From 40CM-2-70-7 sp035279865 (GTDB lineage: Bacteria; Gemmatimonadota; Gemmatimonadetes; Gemmatimonadales; GWC2-71-9): 16,871 nucleotides of DNA. This document shows positions 1 through 6,454 of this stretch, one piece after another; positions within the stretch are counted from its first letter, which is position 1; every line of letters starts with the position of its first letter. The translations under genes were made by a program, and so were the position numbers. The DNA lies in contig DATEGY010000024.1 in assembly GCA_035279865.1 (NCBI GenBank), forward strand, positions 1 to 16,871. Reading direction: 5' to 3'. The notes beneath the pieces are model-generated. The model searched no databases and was not told the origin of the DNA. It saw nothing but the letters and a program-made list of their open reading frames with translations.

Positions 1-504
1 CACCAGTGGGCGTTCCTGTTCACGGGCGGATCGCAATTCCTGGGACTCGGTGGGTTGCACTTCAGCGCGCCGAATCGCGCTTTGATCGTGAACCTGAGCA
101 TCGACGCCAACCACTCGCATCAGTCGTTCTCGCCGAGTCCCGGGACGACGTTGTCGAGCTCGAACACCAACGTCGCATTCACCGCCCGCATCGGCCGCCG
201 GTTCTACCAGCCCGTGCGTCACGACGTCGCTGCTTACCAGACTCTCGGCATTCTGGGTGGTGCCAACCGATCCTGCGGGGCACCATTCGGCGGTCCCAAC
301 GCATGCAGCGTAGCCGCCAACGCCGGCATCTTTGGTGAACTTGGCGCCCAGTACTTCCTCACTTCCCGCCTGTCGATCGGCGGTCAGGTCACCGCATCGC
401 TGTCCGGACAGTACCTACGTGACTCCGCCCCGGGCGGCGACCGCGCCTGGTTCATATCCGTGAATGGAGGCGCGGTCTCCTTCGGAGGCGGGATCTATTT
501 CTAG
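1..504 (+). CDS. Outer-membrane beta-barrel-like protein, C-terminal part (5' truncated)
   Basis: The reading frame is open from the first base of the window and stops at TAG 502-504, so the start lies outside. The visible 167 residues alternate polar and hydrophobic/aromatic positions (for example AFTARIGRRFY, GAQYFLTSRLSIGGQVTAS, WFISVNGGAVSFGGGIYF). They end in a terminal phenylalanine preceded by GGGIY, the usual C-terminal signal of outer-membrane beta-barrels recognised by the BAM machinery. Two cysteines (around C82 and C90 of the visible part) flank a GAPFGGPNA loop and could form an extracellular-loop disulfide. The specific family is not recognised. The barrel call is inferred from strand pattern and terminal Phe; the signal peptide is not visible. 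Confidence 0.6.
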   Translation, partial: HQWAFLFTGGSQFLGLGGLHFSAPNRALIVNLSIDANHSHQSFSPSPGTTLSSSNTNVAFTARIGRRFYQPVRHDVAAYQTLGILGGANRSCGAPFGGPNACSVAANAGIFGELGAQYFLTSRLSIGGQVTASLSGQYLRDSAPGGDRAWFISVNGGAVSFGGGIYF

Positions 505-562
505 GCCAACCCAGGCTCGCGCCGCCAAAGCACGAGCCGGGGTCAGGAACAAGAAACCATGC

Positions 563-582
563 GTTGGGTCGTCTTACCCAAC
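563..582. terminator. Small perfect hairpin downstream of the barrel gene
   Basis: GTTGGGT (563-569), loop CGTCTT, ACCCAAC (576-582) form a perfect 7-bp stem about 60 bases after the stop codon. It abuts the first hairpin of the repeat element at 582-660. There is no T-run, so a factor-independent terminator is uncertain. A weaker GGCTCG/CGAGCC stem lies at 514-538. The gap 505-680 otherwise contains only the repeat element. Confidence 0.3.
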
Positions 583-660
583 CCCGGGCTTGCGCCCGGG
601 GTCATGTAAGGCAATCCAATGGCCGTTTCGGTTTTCATAACCCCGGACGCGAGTCCGGGG
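582..660. repeat. BIME-like paired-hairpin element, copy 1
   Basis: Two hairpins face each other. The first has stem CCCCGGGC/GCCCGGGG with loop TTGC (582-601), followed by TCATG. The second starts with CATAA and has stem CCCCGGAC/GTCCGGGG with loop GCGA (641-660). The second is an inverted near-copy of the first, and a spacer of about 30 bases containing CCAATGGCCG separates them. The element lies in the gap between the convergent genes ending at 504 and 681, where it could act as a bidirectional barrier. Copies 2 (5408-5487) and 3 (15704-15778) share the same design. Confidence 0.85.
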
Positions 661-680
661 ATGGACCAAAGTGGGGGATG

Positions 681-1814
681 TCAGGTCCCGTACACCCGGC
701 CCTTCCATTCAATGTGCCGTCCTCTCGCGGCCGACCGGATCATGATCGCGATCATCACAGCCGCGCCGAGGGGATAGAGCAGGGCATACCAGGCGGGGAC
801 CTTCTCGTTGACGGTGATGAAGCCCCAGATCGCGAGTGACAAGAGCACCGTGACGAGCCACGGGACTCCGCCCGTCACTGCGAGCATCACCGGCGGCACG
901 AGCCACACCAGGCTCGGCGTCCACATCACCCACGGGAAGACGGCGCGCACGAGCCTGATGGGAGGCATCATCTGCGGTGCGCCGGAGGCGAGATTCTTCG
1001 ACCACCCGTCGTAAATCTCCCGGAAACTCGCGTACATCCGGGTCGTCATGAACTCCACGGCGTGGACCAGGAAGATGTCGCGCCCGGACTTGATGAAGCG
1101 TTGCGCGAGTGCGAGGTCGTCCGCCACTGTGTCCTTCACCGCTTCGTGCGTCCCGACCGCCTCATAGGTCTTCCGCGGCGTGAGGATGAACTGCCCGTTC
1201 GCGATCCCCTTCCAGTGACGCCTGGTGCGGTTCACCCGCCGGAAGTCCCCGACCCCCAGGCCGAGCGCGAAGAACACCTGCGGCTGGATGATCCGCTCCC
1301 AGAACGTCTCCATCGCCTGCCGCGGGAGCATGGTGACCAGGTCGACCTTCTCCTTCGCGAGGACCGCCACCGCACGCGGGATCAGCTCCGGGGTGTGTCT
1401 GGTGTCCGCATCGGCAAAGAGCAGCAGATCACTCTTGCCGGACCGAGTGGCCCGGAATCCCTGTACGATGGCCCATTGCTTGCCGAACCATCCGTCGGGC
1501 TTGGGGGCCCCTTTGACGAGCCGCAGTCGATCACCGTTCCCCGGCAGCGTGATGAGACGGGTGACCCGCGCCCCCGTATCGTCGGTCGACTGGTCGTCCA
1601 CCACGATGACCTCGAGCCGCCGGTACTGCGTCCCCAGGATGGAAGTGACGCAAGGCTCGATATTCCGGGACTCGTTCCGGGCGGGGATGATCACCGTGAC
1701 GGGGGGGCCGTCCGGATTCGGCTGGTAATCCTTGAGATCCGGCGTGCGAAGCAGGTAGAACCTCGCGATGACCAGAAGGGCCAGGAGATATCCGGCGGGA
1801 ATGATCCAGATCAA
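681..1814 (-). CDS. Membrane-anchored family 2 glycosyltransferase
   Basis: This 377-residue GT-A fold glycosyltransferase has an N-terminal membrane anchor (residues 2-22). The catalytic domain follows from about residue 38 (VTVIIPARNES). It contains the nucleotide-binding VVDDQSTDDT (71-80), the metal-binding DAD in FADADT (133-138), a VADDLALAQRF acidic motif (230-240, probable catalytic base) and GWSKN (270-274). Two or three C-terminal membrane helices follow (about 290-360). PDGWFGKQWA (106-115) resembles the GWxGKxWA segment of hopanoid/carotenoid-associated GT2 enzymes (HpnB, CrtQ type), so a lipid or isoprenoid acceptor is plausible but not shown. The start is TTG at 1814: an in-frame stop lies just upstream and AAGGA sits nine bases before it. 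The gene is divergent from the one at 1835 and convergent with the barrel gene. Confidence 0.85.
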   Translation of the reverse strand: MIWIIPAGYLLALLVIARFYLLRTPDLKDYQPNPDGPPVTVIIPARNESRNIEPCVTSILGTQYRRLEVIVVDDQSTDDTGARVTRLITLPGNGDRLRLVKGAPKPDGWFGKQWAIVQGFRATRSGKSDLLLFADADTRHTPELIPRAVAVLAKEKVDLVTMLPRQAMETFWERIIQPQVFFALGLGVGDFRRVNRTRRHWKGIANGQFILTPRKTYEAVGTHEAVKDTVADDLALAQRFIKSGRDIFLVHAVEFMTTRMYASFREIYDGWSKNLASGAPQMMPPIRLVRAVFPWVMWTPSLVWLVPPVMLAVTGGVPWLVTVLLSLAIWGFITVNEKVPAWYALLYPLGAAVMIAIMIRSAARGRHIEWKGRVYGT

Positions 1815-1823
1815 CCGCGTCTG

Positions 1824-1829
1824 TCCTTA
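1824..1829 (-). promoter_or_regulatory. Shine-Dalgarno that fixes the TTG start of the glycosyltransferase
   Basis: On the minus strand TAAGGA ends nine bases before TTG 1814-1812. The TAA inside this motif is itself the in-frame stop that closes the frame upstream, so TTG is the first possible start and the one with a ribosome site. Confidence 0.6.
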
Positions 1830-1834
1830 GTAAA

Positions 1835-2215
1835 TTGCCGGATCACAAGGTGCCCCACGTGGCCACTCCTCGAAAGACCGACTTCGTCATTCCGAACGCC
1901 TCGGCTCCCTGGACCCTCAGGAGCGCCGGAGGCTCGAGGCCGACCCTGATCGTCTGGGGGGCGCGGGCCCCGAGCGACTCGATCCTCGACCGCCTGGCCC
2001 GCAGCGGATTGGCGGTCCTTACACCGCCCGAACACGCCACGCCTCCCGACCTGGCGGCAGCCCTCGCCAGTGTTCCAGCTCCGGTGCGTGTGGCGCTGGT
2101 CGAAACCCCGGCGGCCGATGTTTCGAAAATTCTCGATGCCAGACAGATCCCGTGGCGACGCGTGACTTCCGAATGGGACGAGCTGCCGGGCTGGTTCACG
2201 GAGCAGGCCTCATGA
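1835..2215 (+). CDS. Small protein of unknown function, coupled to the NUDIX gene
   Basis: No family is recognised. The protein has up to 126 residues, with an Ala/Pro-rich centre and a beta-alpha flavour (PTLIVWGARAPSDSILDRLARSGLAVLTPPE ... RVALVETPAADVSKILDARQIPW), as in a small Rossmann-like or receiver-like fold without catalytic signatures. It is probably real: codon positions follow the local GC-rich bias, and its TGA overlaps the downstream NUDIX start as ATGA, implying translational coupling. The start is uncertain. TTG 1835 gives the longest form but has no ribosome site. GTG 1859, preceded by AAGG (1847-1850), is a good alternative. Only about 20 bases separate it from the divergent glycosyltransferase start, so the two promoters must overlap one or both genes. 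Confidence 0.6.
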   Translation: MPDHKVPHVATPRKTDFVIPNASAPWTLRSAGGSRPTLIVWGARAPSDSILDRLARSGLAVLTPPEHATPPDLAAALASVPAPVRVALVETPAADVSKILDARQIPWRRVTSEWDELPGWFTEQAS

Positions 2216-2790
2216 CCAGCCTCGACCACATCCGCCGCGTACTCGGCTCCCGCGCCGGCGTCGCCGATCACGATCCCGCCGCCCGGCCCGCCGCGGTCGC
2301 CGTCATTCTCCACGAAAACGCGGGGCACGAGATTTCCGCCCTCTTCATCAAGAGATCGGAGCAGGCCGGAGACCCGTGGTCCGGACAGATCGCGTTCCCC
2401 GGCGGCAGGTTCGAAGCAGGTGACGGCGACCTCCTGTCGACCGCCATCCGGGAAGCACGCGAGGAGACCGGGATCGACCTGACCCGGGCGGCAACGCTGG
2501 GCACCCTCGACGACATCAATCCCCGCTCCCCCCATCTGCCCCCCATCGTCGTTCGCCCCTTCGTGTTCGCGGTCTCCCACCGCCCACCCCACACCAACAG
2601 CCCTGCCGAGGTGCAGCGCTCGTTCTGGATCCCGTTCAAGACCCTCATCGATCCCGCCACCAGCACGCAGGTGACCATGACGCTGCGGGGTGTCCCCAGG
2701 ACCTTCACCGCTTACAAGGTGGATGGTGAGATCATCTGGGGCATGACTGAGCGCATTGTCAGGCTCTTCTTGGAACGCATTACGGCCTGA
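2212..2790 (+). CDS. NUDIX hydrolase, CoA pyrophosphatase type
   Basis: This 192-residue protein belongs to the NudL/NUDT7 group, which cleaves coenzyme A and its thioesters to 3',5'-ADP and phosphopantetheine compounds. The diagnostic block is LFIKRSEQAGDPWSGQIAFPGG (about residues 44-65), matching the RS...H/WxGQxAFPGG signature of CoA pyrophosphatases. The NUDIX helix AIREAREETGI (about 77-87) follows and carries the REXXEE metal ligands. A C-terminal WGMTERIVRLFLE helix is typical. The start is the ATG inside the ATGA overlap with the preceding gene. Upstream in-frame GTG 2152 would read through that gene and is less likely. Substrate assignment rests on motif resemblance; the acyl-CoA preference is unknown. 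Confidence 0.88.
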   Translation: MTSLDHIRRVLGSRAGVADHDPAARPAAVAVILHENAGHEISALFIKRSEQAGDPWSGQIAFPGGRFEAGDGDLLSTAIREAREETGIDLTRAATLGTLDDINPRSPHLPPIVVRPFVFAVSHRPPHTNSPAEVQRSFWIPFKTLIDPATSTQVTMTLRGVPRTFTAYKVDGEIIWGMTERIVRLFLERITA

Positions 2791-2826
2791 CAAAATAGTG
2801 GCGAATAAATCAGATATTTCTGTGGA

Positions 2827-2855
2827 TTGTATTTTTAATTAGTCTAGACTAAAAT
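2827..2855 (+). promoter_or_regulatory. Sigma70-type promoter of the mntR operon
   Basis: TTGTAT (2827-2832) and TAAAAT (2850-2855) are separated by 17 bases, in a sharply AT-rich island within GC-rich DNA. The position is right for a transcript starting near 2862, with a 5' leader of about 45 bases to the mntR ATG. The operator palindrome lies between the two boxes and overlaps the -10. Confidence 0.7.
2839..2852. promoter_or_regulatory. Palindromic DtxR/MntR-type operator
   Basis: TTAGTCTAGACTAA is a perfect 14-base palindrome with TTAG...CTAA half-sites, the general form of DtxR-family boxes. It fills the 3' part of the spacer and the first bases of the -10 box of the promoter for the adjacent MntR-type regulator. 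Binding there would occlude RNA polymerase. This supports Mn(II)-dependent autorepression of the operon; binding itself is inferred. Confidence 0.75.
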
Positions 2856-2907
2856 ATGTCCCGAATCGGGCAACCCGCAGGCCGCAAGCACGATACGGGA
2901 GGCATAC

Positions 2908-3594
2908 ATGAGCGCCTTGTTGGCGGACGTTCCACTTTCGCGCTCAGTCGAGGACTACCTCAAGGCGATCTATCACCTGTCGAGCCAGGGTGGGTTCGCC
3001 ACTACGTCGGACATCGCCGCCATGCTCCTCGTGGCGCCCCCATCCGTCTCGGGCATGATCCGCCGGCTTTCGGATTCCGGCCTGATCGAGCACGTACCCT
3101 ACCGCGGTGTCCAGCTGACGAATCAGGGCCGCCGCGCCGCACTCCGCATGATCAGACGGCACCGCGTCCTCGAGCTCTATCTTACTGAGCGCCTCCAGTA
3201 CGACTGGGACGGCGTGCACGACGAAGCTGAACGACTGGAGCACGCCGTGTCGGACGGGCTGATCGACCGCATGGCGCAGGCGCTCGGCAACCCTCGCTAC
3301 GACCCCCACGGCGCACCCATTCCCACCGCGGCCGGCGAAATCGAAGAAGCCGTGCTGGTCCCTCTGGCCGATGCCGACTTGGGCGTCCCCTACGAGCTCC
3401 GGCAGGTCGATACGGAAGACCCGGCGCGGCTGCGCTACCTCGCCGAGCACGGGCTCATCCCGGGGAAGGGCGTGACGGTGACTGCCCGCCAGCCCTTCAA
3501 TGGACCCGTGACACTCACGCTCGTGCCCGGAGGCGTCCGCGTGATCGGCCGCGAGCTCGCCCTCCTGCTGCTGTGCAAGCGAACTGAGACCTGA
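2908..3594 (+). CDS. mntR: DtxR-family metalloregulator, MntR (manganese) type
   Basis: This 228-residue repressor has the long three-domain form. A winged helix-turn-helix spans about 13-75 (SDIAAMLLVAPPSVSGMIRRL), a dimerisation/metal domain about 80-145, and a C-terminal FeoA/SH3-like domain about 150-225 (PLADADLGVPYELRQV ... VRVIGRELALLLL). Metal ligands are visible by alignment: D16 at the Met10 position of DtxR, H85, E89, H104, E108 at the Cys102 position of DtxR, E111 and H112. Asp and Glu at the two positions where iron regulators have Met and Cys indicate a manganese-type site. The MntR second-site Glu11 is a Lys (K19), so the site is not identical to B. subtilis MntR. GGGAGG lies five bases before ATG. 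It is the first gene of an operon with mntH (overlap TGATG) and usp. Confidence 0.9.
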   Translation: MSALLADVPLSRSVEDYLKAIYHLSSQGGFATTSDIAAMLLVAPPSVSGMIRRLSDSGLIEHVPYRGVQLTNQGRRAALRMIRRHRVLELYLTERLQYDWDGVHDEAERLEHAVSDGLIDRMAQALGNPRYDPHGAPIPTAAGEIEEAVLVPLADADLGVPYELRQVDTEDPARLRYLAEHGLIPGKGVTVTARQPFNGPVTLTLVPGGVRVIGRELALLLLCKRTET

Positions 3595-4937
3595 TGGCCA
3601 CCCAGCCCATCCCCGAACCCGATCCAGGTTGGCGACGCGCGCGCATCGCGCCGTCGTTGGCCGAGGTCTACCGGTCAGTTCCCGTGTCCGGGGGCTGGTG
3701 GCGCAAAGTGCTGGCATTCGCGGGCCCGGGATACCTGGTCGCCGTGGGCTACATGGACCCCGGCAACTGGGCCACCGACCTGGCCGGGGGATCGAAGTTC
3801 GGCTACTCCCTGCTCTCGGTCATCCTGGTCTCGAACCTGATGGCCATCCTCCTGCAGGGCTTGGCCGCCAAGCTGGGCATCGTCACGGGCCGGGATCTCG
3901 CGCAGGCGTGCCGCGATCACTACTCGCGCACCACCGTGGTCTTCCTCTGGATTCTGTGCGAGATCGCCATCGCCGCCTGCGACCTGGCCGAGGTCATCGG
4001 TTCGGCCATCGGGCTCAACCTGCTCTTCGGCGTCCCGATCACCCTCGGCATCGTCATCACGGCGCTCGACGTGCTGATCGTCCTCTATCTCCAGCACAAG
4101 GGCTTCCGTCTCCTCGAGTCCCTCGTCGTCGCTCTCATCGTCAGCATCGCGGGATGCTTTCTCTTCGAGCTGATTATTTCCCGCCCCGATCTAGGGGCGG
4201 TCGCCGCGGGATTCCTGCCCCGCGCCACGACCATCACCCGCCAGGACGAGCTGTACATCGCCATCAGCATCCTGGGCGCCACGGTCATGCCGCACAACCT
4301 CTACCTGCATTCCTCTATTGTGCAGACCCGTTCGTACGAGGAGACGGCCTCGGGCAAGCGGGAGGCCGTGCGGTTCGCGTTCTGGGATTCGACCCTGGCC
4401 CTGAGCTTCGCCCTCTTCATCAATGCCGCGATTCTCGTCGTCTCGGCGGCGACCTTTCATACGTCCGGACATACCGAAGTGGCGGAAATCCAGGACGCCT
4501 ACCGGCTGCTGTCACCGCTTTTGGGAGTCACCGGCGCGAGCGCCGTGTTCGCACTGGCCCTTCTGGCCTCCGGCCAGAACTCGACCCTGACGGGCACGCT
4601 GGCGGGCCAGATCGTGATGGAAGGGTTTCTGGACATCCGGATCAGGCCCTGGCTGCGCCGCTTGATCACCCGCGCCGTCGCGATTGTCCCCGCCGCCCTC
4701 ACGGCTATCTTCTTCGGCGAATCGGGGACCGCGAAGCTCCTCATCTTCAGTCAGGTGATTCTTTCGCTGCAGCTGTCCTTCGCGGTGTTTCCGCTGGTGC
4801 GCTTTACGTCCGACAAGCTCAAAATGGGCGCCTTTGTGAATGCGCCCTGGCTCAAGGCCATCGCCTATTCGGCGGCGGTGGCGATCTTCGCCCTCAACGC
4901 CTGGCTGATCGTGCTCGTGGTGAAAGGAGGGAATTGA
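3594..4937 (+). CDS. mntH: Nramp-family Mn(II)/divalent metal transporter
   Basis: This 447-residue inner-membrane proton-coupled metal importer has about 11 predicted membrane helices. The helix 1 metal motif DPGN is at 55-58 (GYMDPGNWATDL) and the helix 6 motif MPHN at 232-235 (ATVMPHNLYLHSS). These supply the Asp, Asn and Met ligands that coordinate the metal in Nramp structures. The N-terminal 40 residues are hydrophilic and Pro/Arg-rich. The ATG overlaps the mntR stop by one base (TGATG), so expression is coupled to the regulator. The 3' end overlaps the usp start in the same way. Mn(II) as the physiological substrate is inferred from the family and the MntR-type regulator; Fe(II) transport cannot be excluded. 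Confidence 0.95.
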   Translation: MATQPIPEPDPGWRRARIAPSLAEVYRSVPVSGGWWRKVLAFAGPGYLVAVGYMDPGNWATDLAGGSKFGYSLLSVILVSNLMAILLQGLAAKLGIVTGRDLAQACRDHYSRTTVVFLWILCEIAIAACDLAEVIGSAIGLNLLFGVPITLGIVITALDVLIVLYLQHKGFRLLESLVVALIVSIAGCFLFELIISRPDLGAVAAGFLPRATTITRQDELYIAISILGATVMPHNLYLHSSIVQTRSYEETASGKREAVRFAFWDSTLALSFALFINAAILVVSAATFHTSGHTEVAEIQDAYRLLSPLLGVTGASAVFALALLASGQNSTLTGTLAGQIVMEGFLDIRIRPWLRRLITRAVAIVPAALTAIFFGESGTAKLLIFSQVILSLQLSFAVFPLVRFTSDKLKMGAFVNAPWLKAIAYSAAVAIFALNAWLIVLVVKGGN

Positions 4938-5380
4938 TGTTCCGGAAAATCCTGATTCCCCTCGAGCACACCAGGGCCGACGCCACCATTCTCGCCTACG
5001 CCAAGCAGCTCGCCGAAAAGTGCGGCGCGTCGCTCGTGCTCATCCACGTGGCCGACGGCTGGGTGGCCCGCAACCTGAAACAGCTCGATCTCCGCGAATC
5101 CCAGGAGATGCGGGACGATCTCGCCTATCTCGAGAAGGAGTGCGCGGCCCTCCGCGAGTCGGGCTTCGACGCGGACGCCGTCCTGGCCGCGGGCGAACCG
5201 GGAAAAGAGATCGCCCTGGCCGCCAAGCGCGAGAACTGCGACCTGATTGCGATGGCGACCCACGGACACAAAGGCCTGGCGGATGTGGTGCGGGGGAGTG
5301 TCGCGAACGAAGTGCGGCACCTGTCGATGATTCCGGTACTGATGGTTCGGGTGGAGAGGCGGAGGACGCCGAGGGAGTAA
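4937..5380 (+). CDS. Universal stress protein A family protein
   Basis: This 147-residue single UspA domain starts MFRKILIPLEHT and ends with the nucleotide-loop region MATHGHKGLADVVRGSVANEV. The G-9x-GS part of the ATP-binding signature is intact, while the first Gly of the G-2x-G pair is Ala, as in many Usp proteins. It is a soluble cytoplasmic, probably ATP-binding dimer. A near-perfect AAAGGAGG (4923-4930) lies inside the 3' end of mntH, and the ATG overlaps the mntH stop by one base, so it is the third gene of the Mn operon. Link to manganese is by position only. A tail of about 10 charged residues (ERRRTPRE) follows the domain. It converges with the dehydrogenase gene ending at 5504; the paired-hairpin element fills the gap. 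Confidence 0.9.
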   Translation: MFRKILIPLEHTRADATILAYAKQLAEKCGASLVLIHVADGWVARNLKQLDLRESQEMRDDLAYLEKECAALRESGFDADAVLAAGEPGKEIALAAKRENCDLIAMATHGHKGLADVVRGSVANEVRHLSMIPVLMVRVERRRTPRE

Positions 5381-5407
5381 TACACCCCTTGCCTCGCCTG
5401 CCGTAAA

Positions 5408-5487
5408 CCCCGGACTTGCGTCCGGGGTCATGAAAACCAACACCACCATTGTAGTCGCCGTACATGACCCCGGGCGCAAGCCCGGGG
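5408..5487. repeat. BIME-like paired-hairpin element, copy 2
   Basis: Hairpin one (5408-5427) has stem CCCCGGAC/GTCCGGGG and loop TTGC, followed by TCATG. Hairpin two (5468-5487) is preceded by CATGA and has stem CCCCGGGC/GCCCGGGG with loop GCAA. The spacer contains ACCATTGT. The element fills most of the 123-base gap between the convergent usp (stop 5380) and dehydrogenase (stop 5504) genes, the same setting as copy 1. Compared with copy 1 the two stem types (GGAC and GGGC) have swapped arms. Confidence 0.87.
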
Positions 5488-5503
5488 TGGACGAGCGAGG
5501 GTG

Positions 5504-6454
5504 CTAGCTCCCCCGGGCCTGCTCCAGCGCTTTCAGAATCGCCGAGAGCCGCCGGTCCCGCGCCGCCCGCAGCATGTCGACCTTTCCGGAATACGCTTTC
5601 TCGATCGACTGAATCAGGTCCCGCTGCTGCTCGGGTTCGAGCTTCTGCCACTTGGCGAGCTCGCCCCACCAGCCTTCGAAGGACCCGAGCAGGTGTTGCA
5701 GGAAATGATTGACCCCGCCATCCCCGGAGCCGAGGTGGTAGGTCAGGTGCGGGCCCGCGGCGGCCCAGCCCAGCGCCGGTCCGAGTGACACGGCGCGGTC
5801 CAGGTCCTCCACACTGATCACGTCCTGCAGCACGAGATCGATGCACTCCCGCCAGACCGCGGCCGCGATGCGTCCCACCACGTAGCCGGGGACCGCCTTC
5901 TTCAGGACGATCGGCATGCGACCCAGCTGCCGCAGGTAGTCGCTCGCGCGGCCGATGGCTGCATCCTCGGTGCGTGGGGACGGAACGACTTCGACCAGCG
6001 GGATCAGCTCCGGAGGGTTGAGCGGGTGCACCACCAGGGTGCGGTGGGCCGAGGTCATGCGGCCGAAGATGTCGTGCGGCGAGAGGCCGCTCGAGGACGA
6101 GGTCACCAGGGCCTCGGGCCCGGCGACGTCCTGGATGGAGCTGAGGAGGCGCTGCTTGGCGAACAGGTCCTCGCTGATGGCTTCGATGATCCAGTCGGCC
6201 TCGTTCACCGCCTGCAGGAGACTCCGCGCATGCCGGAGCTCCTGGAGCCCCCGCTCCACCTGGCCGGCTCCGGCACGATCGAGGGCGACGAGCGCCCGGG
6301 CCCGCCGCGGGATCTGCTCGGACGCGCGATCGATGGCCCGGGCGTTGGTGTCGAAGATGGTGACCGGCCACCCCGCCGTCACGCAGAGTGCCGCCCAGCC
6401 GCACCCGATATCTCCAGCACCGATGATGGCGACCTTCCGGGGGATCTGGGTCAC
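5504..6454 (-). CDS. 3-hydroxyacyl-CoA / L-carnitine dehydrogenase-like protein
   Basis: This 316-residue NAD-dependent dehydrogenase has a Rossmann domain with GAGDIG (12-17) and a catalytic His in VVHPLNPPELIPLVEVVP (H143, with E155 as partner). The C-terminal helical domain contains GYVVGRIAAAVWRE and GWAAAGPHLTYHLGSGDGGVNHF. The single-domain length and the LTYxLxxGxGG segment resemble L-carnitine dehydrogenase and lambda-crystallin/L-gulonate dehydrogenase more than fatty-oxidation HADs. The usual Asn of the (V/A)NR motif is Gly194. The substrate is therefore open: a 3-hydroxy acid or its CoA ester. The start is GTG 6454, overlapping the nucleoside hydrolase stop as GTGA. It is the last gene of the four-gene minus-strand operon. 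Confidence 0.82.
   Translation of the reverse strand: MTQIPRKVAIIGAGDIGCGWAALCVTAGWPVTIFDTNARAIDRASEQIPRRARALVALDRAGAGQVERGLQELRHARSLLQAVNEADWIIEAISEDLFAKQRLLSSIQDVAGPEALVTSSSSGLSPHDIFGRMTSAHRTLVVHPLNPPELIPLVEVVPSPRTEDAAIGRASDYLRQLGRMPIVLKKAVPGYVVGRIAAAVWRECIDLVLQDVISVEDLDRAVSLGPALGWAAAGPHLTYHLGSGDGGVNHFLQHLLGSFEGWWGELAKWQKLEPEQQRDLIQSIEKAYSGKVDMLRAARDRRLSAILKALEQARGS

Noticed and set aside
1062..1949. 295-residue plus-strand open frame opposite the glycosyltransferase
   Set aside because: It is antisense to a well-supported GT2 gene; composition is Arg/Pro/Asp-rich without any motif, typical of a GC-rich shadow frame.
2860..2870. CCCGAATCGGG palindrome after the mntR promoter as a second operator
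   Set aside because: It is GC-rich, lies at or after the expected transcription start and lacks TTAG/CTAA half-sites; short palindromes of this kind are expected by chance.
3629..4936. Long open frame within mntH ahead of the usp domain
   Set aside because: Only the last 147 residues are real (usp). The Arg/Gly/Pro-rich remainder is an out-of-frame reading of mntH, not a fusion protein.
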